From Mariprofundaceae bacterium (lineage in GTDB: Bacteria > Pseudomonadota > Zetaproteobacteria > Mariprofundales > Mariprofundaceae): 12,317 nucleotides of DNA. Numbering within the stretch: position 1 is the stretch's first letter; each line of letters starts with the position of its first letter. A model generated the notes under the pieces. It was not told the DNA's origin. It worked only from the letters and a program-made list of their open reading frames with translations, and ran no database searches. Positions 7,322-12,317 of the stretch are shown here, piece after piece. The stretch covers positions 1 to 12,317 of the forward strand of contig JALUXN010000164.1 in assembly GCA_027018975.1 (NCBI GenBank). Reading direction: 5' to 3'. The position numbers and the translations under genes were made by a program.

Positions 7322-7783
7322 TCAGAATTGCGATAGTAGATGGCGATGGCTCGGGGTCACATAGCGCAACATGCGAATATCAAATGAGGCAGCCTGTTTG
7401 CCATCGACAAGATGAAACAGATAACTGCCCCCGACCGCCAAAAAACCGGCCACAGCGGCGATAGCATCCACCGATGGCCAGCCCGCAGCCGTGGCAATAG
7501 TGCGCGCCAACAGCCCGACAGCGATAAATAGCAACATCGGTATGCCGTAGAGGCGAAAAGCGACCTGCAGCAGGGCGTGGTCAGGCACATAGATCACCAC
7601 CTCATCGCCGACATCAGCGTGCAGCGTATTGGGCAGACGCAGATCGATCACCCGCTCCACCCACGAACCCATGGTCGAGCAGGAGGCTTTGCCAGCACAA
7701 TCGCCGCAGGCTGATGCACGACGGCCGCGTACCGTTGCCACCCCATCCTCAACCGCAATCACGGTGACCTGCTGCTCCATCAT
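7322..7783 (-). CDS. rseC: RseC/MucC family inner-membrane protein (SoxR reducing/sigma-E regulator)
   Basis: RseC/MucC proteins are small membrane proteins linked to sigma-E regulation and to reduction of the SoxR iron-sulphur cluster (Rsx/Rnf association). The 153-residue protein has an N-terminal domain starting EQQVTVIAVEDGVATV and the typical cysteine cluster ACGDCAGKASC (C26, C29, C35). A beta-rich part with VGDEVVIYVPD follows, then two membrane helices (about 78-98 and 105-128). Two ATGs stand in tandem (7783 and 7780) after AGCAGGTGA; either may be used. It lies between the DUF4399 lipoprotein gene (34 bases upstream) and htrA (71 bases downstream). In other proteobacteria rseC usually follows rseB; here the sigma-E and anti-sigma genes are not seen. 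Confidence 0.9.
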   Translation of the reverse strand: MMEQQVTVIAVEDGVATVRGRRASACGDCAGKASCSTMGSWVERVIDLRLPNTLHADVGDEVVIYVPDHALLQVAFRLYGIPMLLFIAVGLLARTIATAAGWPSVDAIAAVAGFLAVGGSYLFHLVDGKQAASFDIRMLRYVTPSHRHLLSQF

Positions 7784-7817
7784 GTCACCTGCTTGCTATC
7801 GATGAATGGAGTGGGAG

Positions 7818-8240
7818 TTATTTGACATGAATGGTGATGGTTTGACTCATTTTGCGTCCGTAGGATCGATGATGCCCGTCACCGAACTGCAGTGTCAGCG
7901 TATGTTTACCGGGGAAAAGACGTATGGTGGTTTCAGTCTGACCCTTGCCGAAGTGGAGATGGGATCGATCTTTGACGATCAATCCATTCATTGGGATATA
8001 GGAGCCTTCGCCCTCATCGATGATCAGATGAAAGTGACCGGTTCCGGGCAGGATTTCACCAGCCGGATGGATTTTCATCCCCTTCACCGCCATGACCACC
8101 TTCACCGGACTGCTCACTGTCGCCCCATCCTGCGGCTGCACAAACGAGACACCCATCTCCGGTGCCGGCTTGCTGCAAGCTGCCAAACCCAACGCCATAA
8201 GCGCCGCTGCTACATAGTGCATGATCCCTGTTCTGCGCAT
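7818..8240 (-). CDS. DUF4399 domain lipoprotein
   Basis: The function is unknown. From the ATG at 8240, preceded by GGAGG five bases upstream, the protein has 140 residues. It has a lipoprotein signal peptide with lipobox LAAC (C22); serine at +2 suggests sorting to the outer membrane. The mature part matches the DUF4399 pattern: VSFVQPQDGATVSSPVKV, then GTGHFHLIID (67-75), HLHFGKGQTE (94-103) and DGHHRSYG (121-128). The many histidines near acidic residues could bind a metal, but that is inference. An in-frame ATG at 8264 would add eight residues and lacks a ribosome binding site. It is the first gene of the probable rseC-htrA transcript. Confidence 0.85.
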   Translation of the reverse strand: MRRTGIMHYVAAALMALGLAACSKPAPEMGVSFVQPQDGATVSSPVKVVMAVKGMKIHPAGEILPGTGHFHLIIDEGEGSYIPMNGLIVKDRSHLHFGKGQTETTIRLFPGKHTLTLQFGDGHHRSYGRKMSQTITIHVK

Positions 8241-8330
8241 ATCAACCTCCAATCTGTCCATCATTCATTTGTTTTTTCAATCAACGCGCCTGCACACGCC
8301 ACAAAGGCGCCAATTCTCTCCCTGCATGGG

Positions 8331-8360
8331 TAAATAGCAAATTATTTTGTAACTGTTCAA
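8331..8360 (-). promoter_or_regulatory. Candidate promoter for the DUF4399-rseC-htrA transcript
   Basis: On the minus strand, TTGAAC (8355-8360) and TATTTA (8331-8336) are 18 bases apart, with an A/T-rich spacer. The leader would be about 85 bases. The -35 box lies inside one arm of the GTTCAAC/GTTGAAC inverted repeat. The match to consensus is only moderate. Confidence 0.25.
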
Positions 8361-8395
8361 CTCATCCCACGTCTTACCCGCTAGCGGCGTTGAAC
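8355..8395. repeat. Inverted repeat GTTCAAC / GTTGAAC around a palindrome
   Basis: GTTCAAC (8355-8361) and GTTGAAC (8389-8395) are exact reverse complements separated by 27 bases. Inside the spacer is the 10-base perfect palindrome CCGCTAGCGG (8378-8387). It could be a cruciform or a protein site, and it overlaps the candidate -35 of the downstream operon. Confidence 0.45.
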
Positions 8396-8418
8396 ATGCT
8401 CATGTGCCATACACAGCG

Positions 8419-8491
8419 TGCGTGTTCGCCTTGCTATCGAACAAACCATGAGCGATCTGAATAGCGACTCAGGTCGCGTTGCGAACACCCA
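8419..8491. repeat. Nested stem-loop element after bioB
   Basis: An outer stem pairs 8419-8429 with 8481-8491 (ten of eleven positions, including an uninterrupted GTGTTCGC/GCGAACAC). An inner stem pairs 8452-8460 (GCGATCTGA) with 8469-8477 (TCAGGTCGC) over an eight-base loop. Its only imperfect pair is U-G when read on the plus strand and A-C on the minus strand, so a plus-strand RNA would fold better. Alternative pairings exist: TGTTCG/CGAACA at 8423-8443, GCGAC/GTCGC at 8464-8477 and CGTTG/CAACG at 8477-8494. Confidence 0.45.
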
Positions 8492-8510
8492 ACGATTGAG
8501 TAACATTTTT

Positions 8511-8533
8511 GTGGCGCTTGCTTTGCTCGCCAC
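8511..8533 (-). terminator. Hairpin directly after the bioB stop codon (possible terminator without a U-run)
   Basis: GTGGCG and CGCCAC form a perfect six-base stem with an 11-base loop, starting at the base next to the bioB TAA. On the bioB strand it is followed by AAAAATG rather than a U-run, so it is not a standard intrinsic terminator. It may protect the 3' end of the mRNA or belong to the repeat element beside it. Confidence 0.3.
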
Positions 8534-9520
8534 TTATGCATTGGCCATGCGGCGGCTCGACGGTGTTGGCTGCTGCATGGGGCGCAGACCGAGCTTGTCG
8601 AATAATTGCTGATCACTATCCGCCGCCTGGTTGCCGGTAGTTAGTAATTTTTCGCCGTAGAAGATCGAGTTGGCACCAGCCAGAAAACAGAGCGCCTGCA
8701 TCTCCTGACTCATCTGCTCACGCCCCGCAGACAGGCGGACATGTGAGCCGGGCATCGTGATGCGCGCAACAGCGATGGTGCGAATAAACTCGAATGCATC
8801 AACCCCCTCGCGAAACTGCGCCTCTTCCGCCACCGGCGTCCCCTCCACCTTGACCAGCATATTGATCGGCACCGACTCCGGGTGCGGCTGCATGCGTGCC
8901 AACTGCGCAACAAGGCCAGCACGATGACGGCGCGATTCGCCCATGCCGACAATGCCGCCGCAACAGATGCTCATCCCTTTGGCTCGCACATGTTTCAAGG
9001 TATCGAGCCGATCCTCATAGCTGCGCGTCGAGATAATCTCGCGATAGTATTCAGGGTCGGAGTCGAGGTTATGATTATAGTAATCCAGGCCCGCCGCCTG
9101 CAGGCGCTCAGCCTGCTCAGCTGTCAGCATCCCCAGCGTGGCACACGCCTCCATACCAAGCGACTTGATCTCCGCAATCATCTCGCAAACCAGCTCAAAG
9201 GCACGCCCTTTGGGCTCCCGCCACGCCGCACCAATGCAGAAGCGTGATGCCCCCTTCTCCTTGGCCGCGCGGGCAGCCTCCAACACCTGCTCCTTCTTCA
9301 TCAACAGTTCCGACTCCACATCGGTGTTGTAGCGCGCCGATTGCGGGCAATATTTGCAATCTTCCGGACAACCGCCGGTCTTGATAGAGAGCAGCGTGGA
9401 GAGCTGAATCTCATTGGCGTCAAAGTGGCTGCGGTGCACCTGCTGAGCACGAAATAGCAGATCGTTAAACGGCAAGGCAAAGAGCGCCTCAATCTCATCT
9501 ACTCGCCAATCGTATCGCAT
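8534..9520 (-). CDS. bioB: Biotin synthase
   Basis: BioB is the radical-SAM enzyme that inserts sulphur into dethiobiotin, using SAM and a sacrificial [2Fe-2S] cluster. From the ATG at 9520 the protein has 328 residues. It has the radical-SAM motif CPEDCKYC (C51, C55, C58), C95 in RFCIGAAW, ACATLGML, YNHNLDSDPEYY, CCGGIVGMGES and VRLSAGREQMS, which carries the arginine ligand of the [2Fe-2S] cluster. Length and all cluster ligands fit the E. coli enzyme. AAGGAG lies five bases before this start; two in-frame ATGs farther upstream lack such a site. It follows coaD by 90 bases. No bioF, bioA, bioD or bioC is nearby, and no clear BirA operator is seen. Confidence 0.97.
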   Translation of the reverse strand: MRYDWRVDEIEALFALPFNDLLFRAQQVHRSHFDANEIQLSTLLSIKTGGCPEDCKYCPQSARYNTDVESELLMKKEQVLEAARAAKEKGASRFCIGAAWREPKGRAFELVCEMIAEIKSLGMEACATLGMLTAEQAERLQAAGLDYYNHNLDSDPEYYREIISTRSYEDRLDTLKHVRAKGMSICCGGIVGMGESRRHRAGLVAQLARMQPHPESVPINMLVKVEGTPVAEEAQFREGVDAFEFIRTIAVARITMPGSHVRLSAGREQMSQEMQALCFLAGANSIFYGEKLLTTGNQAADSDQQLFDKLGLRPMQQPTPSSRRMANA

Positions 9521-9525
9521 GCATG

Positions 9526-9531
9526 CTCCTT
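9526..9531 (-). promoter_or_regulatory. Ribosome binding site that sets the bioB start
   Basis: AAGGAG on the minus strand ends five bases before the ATG at 9518-9520. It favours the protein start MRYDWRVDEI over the upstream in-frame ATGs near 9540-9553. Confidence 0.65.
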
Positions 9532-9610
9532 CGCTCTGCATCATGGTCAACACAGAGGGCGGCGAAGCGTAAACAACTTTGCCCGAACTAGCAAAACGGA
9601 TGCGGGACTC

Positions 9611-10093
9611 CTAGCTGAGGTAATGCAATACCGGCGCCGGCACCAGTTCGGAGACATCTCCGCCCATGCCGGCAATTTCGCGAATGAACCGTGAAGAGAC
9701 AAAGGTATAATCTTCTCGTGCCATCACAAAGACGCTCTCCAGTTCGGCATCGAGACGTCGATTCATCGTCGCCATCTGGAACTCATACTCAAAATCGGAG
9801 GCAGCGCGCAGACCGCGCAAAATCGCCTGTGCACCATGGCTGCGCGCCAGCTCTACCAACAGTCCGGAGAACTGCACCGCCTCTACGCGCACTTCATTGG
9901 CAAAACTCTCTGCCACCATATGCAATCGGGTATCGAGATCAAACATCGGCCCTTTGCCGGGATTCTCGGCAACGGCGACCACAATTTGATCGAAGAGCTT
10001 CAATCCGCGTGTGACCACATCGACATGACCCAGCGTGATCGGATCAAATGTCCCCGGATAGATGGCAATGCGCTGGATGGGATTACGTTTCAT
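9611..10093 (-). CDS. coaD: Phosphopantetheine adenylyltransferase
   Basis: CoaD transfers AMP from ATP to 4'-phosphopantetheine, giving dephospho-CoA, the fourth step of coenzyme A synthesis. The 160-residue protein is normal in length for the bacterial hexameric enzyme. Motifs are IYPGTFDPITLGH (11-23, with the nucleotidyltransferase TxGH), NPGKGPMFDLDTR (44-56), ILRGLRAASDFEYEFQMATMNR (91-112) and YTFVSSRFIREIA (129-141). The ATG overlaps the end of mtnA by 11 bases, and AGGAG lies seven bases upstream inside mtnA, so the two genes are cotranscribed and probably coupled. The N-terminus is about five residues longer than that of E. coli CoaD. Confidence 0.97.
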   Translation of the reverse strand: MKRNPIQRIAIYPGTFDPITLGHVDVVTRGLKLFDQIVVAVAENPGKGPMFDLDTRLHMVAESFANEVRVEAVQFSGLLVELARSHGAQAILRGLRAASDFEYEFQMATMNRRLDAELESVFVMAREDYTFVSSRFIREIAGMGGDVSELVPAPVLHYLS

Positions 10094-11114
10094 CAGCCTG
10101 CTCCTGCTGCCAGATCCCCTGTTCGCTTACAATCGCAGTCACGCAATGAAATGGTGTCACGTCAAAAGCGGGGTTGTTGGCATCCACATCTGCGGCCACC
10201 TGAATCTCTCGGTGCACACCATCCGCATCCACCCCATCCATGTGTAACAATTCATCATCATCGCGACTTTCGATGGGAATATCCGCGCCGCAGGAGGTGG
10301 CGGCATCAAAGGTGCTCGAAGGAGCCGCCACATAGAACGGTACGTTGTGTGCTTGCGCAGCCAACGCGAGGGCGTAGGTGCCAATCTTGTTGGCCACATC
10401 GCCATTGGCGGCAATCCGATCCGCCCCGACGACAATCGCATCCACACGCCCCTGCGCCATCATCCATGCTGCAGCACCATCTGCCTGCAAGGCACAATCG
10501 ACCCCCTGCTGTTGCAGCTCCCATGCGGTCAATCGAGCCCCCTGCATGCGTGGCCGCGTCTCATCCACCCACACAAAGGGCAACTCCCCCGCCGCCGCCA
10601 GCTGATAGATGCCGGATGTCGCCGTACCCCAATCCACGGCGGCCAGCCAGCCAGCATTACAGTGGGTGAGAATCCGTCGCTCCCCCACAGCCAACAGTGC
10701 CGCCAGATGCTCACCCATAGCACGATTTGCCGCGACCTCTGCATCCGCATATGCCTGCGCACAATCGATCATGGTTCGCACATCCGGATCGTCACCGGCA
10801 TGCTGCTGCAGCTGATCACAGGCATGAAACAGATTCACCGCGGTCGGGCGAGTGGCGCGAAAGCGCGGCAGCCAATGGGAGAAAAAGCGTGCGCGATCCT
10901 GAGACCATGCCAGTGCCAGCCCATAAGCCGCGGTGGCACCAATGGTGGGCGCGCCGCGCACCTGCATCTGTTCAATCGCCACAGCTACCGTTTCCGGATT
11001 TTGCGATACGACTTCGACAAAGCGGTGCGGCAGCTGGCGCTGGTCAATCCACGCCACCCCTCCGCTGTCAGCATGCCACTGCACAGCGCGATAGTGCCGA
11101 CCATTCACGCGCAT
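10083..11114 (-). CDS. mtnA: S-methyl-5-thioribose-1-phosphate isomerase
   Basis: MtnA converts 5-methylthioribose-1-phosphate to 5-methylthioribulose-1-phosphate in the methionine salvage pathway; it resembles eIF2B subunits. The 343-residue protein has VRGAPTIGATAAYG (52-65), the catalytic cysteine in LTHCNAG (C152), VWVDETRPRMQG (181-192) and the catalytic aspartate in GADRIAANGD (D232). NKIGTYALA, PSSTFD (265-270) and NPAFDVTP (314-321) follow. The start is supported by GGAGAG five bases upstream. It lies 58 bases after parB and overlaps coaD. No mtnB, C, D, K or P gene is in view, so the rest of the pathway must be elsewhere or a different route is used (a DHAP or MTA-isoprenoid shunt). 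Confidence 0.96.
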   Translation of the reverse strand: MRVNGRHYRAVQWHADSGGVAWIDQRQLPHRFVEVVSQNPETVAVAIEQMQVRGAPTIGATAAYGLALAWSQDRARFFSHWLPRFRATRPTAVNLFHACDQLQQHAGDDPDVRTMIDCAQAYADAEVAANRAMGEHLAALLAVGERRILTHCNAGWLAAVDWGTATSGIYQLAAAGELPFVWVDETRPRMQGARLTAWELQQQGVDCALQADGAAAWMMAQGRVDAIVVGADRIAANGDVANKIGTYALALAAQAHNVPFYVAAPSSTFDAATSCGADIPIESRDDDELLHMDGVDADGVHREIQVAADVDANNPAFDVTPFHCVTAIVSEQGIWQQEQADET

Positions 11115-11172
11115 CGTTGCTCTCCGACACCGTCCCCGAGTGAGTTAGCCGGCTGCGACGCCACCATAGCGT

Positions 11173-12021
11173 TCATTGCCGCAACAGGCGCAGTACGCCG
11201 TTCAAATCCTCTGTCTGGGAGTACTGGATGCGCAGCTCGCCAGCGCCGCTTTTGTTGCGCGTGACCCGCACCGTCAAGCCCAGCTTGCGCGTCAGCTCAT
11301 CTTCGAGAGCGGCAATATCGCTATCCACTTCAACGTCAGCTTGCCTCTCCTGGCCACGGCCGGCGGCTTTGGCAGCCCGCTCCATCTGGCGCGCGCTCCA
11401 TCCCTGCTCAACACATTGTACTGCCAGATCGTGCGCAACGGCCTCCGGCAATCCAACCAGCGGTCGAGCCTGCCCCATGCTCAGCTCACGGCGCTCAATG
11501 CGCTCCTGAATGGCGGCAGGCAACTGCAGCAGCCGTATCAGATTGCTCACTTGCACGCGGGAGATACCGATCTTTTCCGCCACCTGCTGCTGGGTGCAGC
11601 CGAACTCCTCTATCATCCGTCGATAGGCGACCGCCGACTCAATGGCTGTCAAATCGTCGCGCTGTTCATTCTCGATGATCGCCAGCTCCAGCGCCTGCAG
11701 GTCGTCAACATGCCGAATCACAGCCGGGATCTCGCTCAATCCCGCCGCCTGTGCCGCCCGCCAACGCCGCTCTCCGGCGATCAGCTCATAACCATCGCCT
11801 TGTGGACGAATCAGAATCGGCATCAATACACCATCCCGACGAATAGAATCGGTTAAGGTCGCCAATTCCGTTTCTGCAAAGCGGGTGCGCGGTTGATAGC
11901 TATTGGGTCGGATTTTACTGATCGGAATTTGAGATGCCTGACGCATCACTTCAGGCGTGGGTGTATCACCCAAAAGCGCATTCAGTCCTCGTCCCAAACT
12001 ACGATTCTTAGTTCCTGCCAT
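11173..12021 (-). CDS. parB: Chromosome partitioning protein ParB (Spo0J family)
   Basis: ParB binds parS sites near the replication origin, spreads as a CTP-dependent clamp and works with ParA in chromosome segregation. The 282-residue protein has the N-terminal ParA-contact motif LGRGLNALL (9-17) and the ParB/Srx domain with IRPNSYQPR (37-45). The CTP-binding motif GERRWRAA (83-90), ENEQRDDLTAIE (117-128), a helix-turn-helix with TQQQVAEKIGISRVQVSNLIRLLQLP (143-168) and a C-terminal dimer domain ending NGVLRLLRQ complete it. The start has AGGGGGA upstream. It follows parA by 122 bases. No full parS site is found in the window. Confidence 0.97.
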   Translation of the reverse strand: MAGTKNRSLGRGLNALLGDTPTPEVMRQASQIPISKIRPNSYQPRTRFAETELATLTDSIRRDGVLMPILIRPQGDGYELIAGERRWRAAQAAGLSEIPAVIRHVDDLQALELAIIENEQRDDLTAIESAVAYRRMIEEFGCTQQQVAEKIGISRVQVSNLIRLLQLPAAIQERIERRELSMGQARPLVGLPEAVAHDLAVQCVEQGWSARQMERAAKAAGRGQERQADVEVDSDIAALEDELTRKLGLTVRVTRNKSGAGELRIQYSQTEDLNGVLRLLRQ

Positions 12022-12029
12022 ATTTCCCC

Positions 12030-12131
12030 CTACGGCGCATCGACGGTTTCGCCCGCGTAATCCTGCTTTTCCACGTATTGAAACCTAGTGCGCACCATAT
12101 TTTTCACGAGCAATGCACCAACATCGTGCAT
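12030..12131 (-). CDS. Possible 33-residue small protein between parA and parB
   Basis: An open frame runs from ATG at 12131 to TAG at 12030 and would encode MHDVGALLVKNMVRTRFQYV followed by EKQDYAGETVDAP. It is in the same phase as parA: the parA UGA is followed by four sense codons and then this ATG, so the frame is open for 37 codons after the stop. No good ribosome binding site is seen before it, and its end carries the parB ribosome binding site. It could be a leader-type small protein, an eroded ParA extension or chance. Confidence 0.2.
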   Translation of the reverse strand: MHDVGALLVKNMVRTRFQYVEKQDYAGETVDAP

Positions 12132-12143
12132 AATATCATTGTT

Positions 12144-12317
12144 TCACACACCTTTCGTGCAACTCTCTTTTAATTTGCGGCGATGCATCAGCTCACGCGC
12201 CACCTCCAGATAGGCCTGTGCCCCCTTGGAGCGCAGATCGTGATACATGACCGGCAGCCCGAAGCTCGGCGCTTCAGAAAGACGGACATTGCGCGGAATG
12301 ATCTGTTGATAGACCTG
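12144..12317 (-). CDS. parA: Chromosome partitioning ATPase ParA (Soj), C-terminal part (runs off the right edge)
   Basis: ParA is the Walker-type ATPase that moves ParB-parS complexes over the nucleoid. Only the last 57 codons are present, beginning QVYQQIIPRNVRLSEAPSFG and continuing LPVMYHDLRSKGAQAYLEVA. The IPRNVRLSEAPSFGLP segment is the conserved C-terminal signature of chromosomal ParA/Soj. The stop is TGA at 12144-12146. The Walker motifs lie outside the window. It is in the usual order directly before parB on the same strand. Confidence 0.95.
   Translation of the reverse strand, partial: QVYQQIIPRNVRLSEAPSFGLPVMYHDLRSKGAQAYLEVARELMHRRKLKESCTKGV

Larger units (their letters stand above)
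8241..8533. other. Non-coding gap between bioB and the DUF4399 gene, rich in inverted repeats
   Basis: No convincing gene is seen in these 293 bases. A 41-codon minus-strand frame (8506 to 8381) has no ribosome binding site and a composition unlike its neighbours. The gap holds a possible promoter near the DUF4399 side and a run of stem-loops near the bioB side, listed separately. The stretch CCCAACGATTGAGTAACATT (8488-8507) reminds me of a dispersed intergenic repeat in proteobacteria; this is from memory only. Confidence 0.5.

Noticed and set aside
8355..8395. GTTCAAC...GTTGAAC as an integron attC site
   Set aside because: The end heptamers fit RYYYAAC and GTTRRRY, but the total is 41 bases, shorter than known attC sites. 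The inner L boxes do not pair, and no integrase or cassette is present.
8381..8506. 41-codon minus-strand frame after bioB
   Set aside because: It has no ribosome binding site, is rich in Arg, Cys and Met, and overlaps the stem-loop element, so it is more likely chance reading of a structured repeat.
9545..9600. BirA operator before bioB
   Set aside because: GTTGTTTACGC is present once, but the paired TTGTAAACC/GGTTTACAA half-sites with proper spacing are not.
12067..12085. parS-like sequence TTTTCCACGTATTGAAACC in the parA-parB gap
   Set aside because: It matches TGTTTCACGTGAAACA only if three extra bases are allowed in the centre, which breaks the symmetry ParB needs.
12134..12148. parS half-site TGTTTCAC next to the parA stop
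   Set aside because: Only the left half matches; the following bases do not form the second half.

Overview
The window looks like an ordinary chromosomal segment of a proteobacterium with moderately high GC. Evidence for this is the tRNA-Thr/Tyr/Gly/Thr-tuf operon (the layout of the Escherichia coli tyrU-tufB operon), a short proteobacterial PurC, an RseC/HtrA pair and a chromosomal parAB pair. The exact class cannot be fixed from sequence alone. A gammaproteobacterium or a zetaproteobacterium (Mariprofundus-like) would fit, but this is a guess. I see no transposase, integrase, CRISPR array, phage gene or toxin-antitoxin pair.

Layout. Positions 1-980 are read on the minus strand: a tRNA-Gly(CCC) gene, a 234-base spacer with promoter-like sequences, then tRNA-Thr(TGT), tRNA-Tyr(GTA), tRNA-Gly(TCC), tRNA-Thr(GGT) and the first 42 codons of tuf (EF-Tu). 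Positions 1098-2941 are the only plus-strand genes: purC (SAICAR synthase), overlapped by one base by a CaCA-family sodium/calcium exchanger. From 2956 to the right edge every gene is on the minus strand. In transcription order these are parA (C-terminal end only), parB, mtnA, coaD, bioB, a gap of almost 300 bases rich in inverted repeats, a DUF4399 lipoprotein, rseC, htrA/degP, a glutaredoxin-like protein, a TlpA-like thioredoxin and ligA.

How the genes work together. The tRNA-tuf operon supplies translation. The rseC-htrA-glutaredoxin-TlpA block is tightly spaced and reads as an envelope quality-control and thiol-redox unit, with ligA as the last gene of the run. The parB-mtnA-coaD-bioB block combines chromosome segregation with S-adenosylmethionine by-product salvage, coenzyme A synthesis and biotin synthesis. 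MtnA close to the radical-SAM enzyme BioB is a plausible but unproven metabolic link.

No convincing new system was found. The parts not explained by known genes are the folded, repeat-like region after bioB (8355-8533) and a 33-codon open frame between parA and parB, in phase with parA after its UGA stop.
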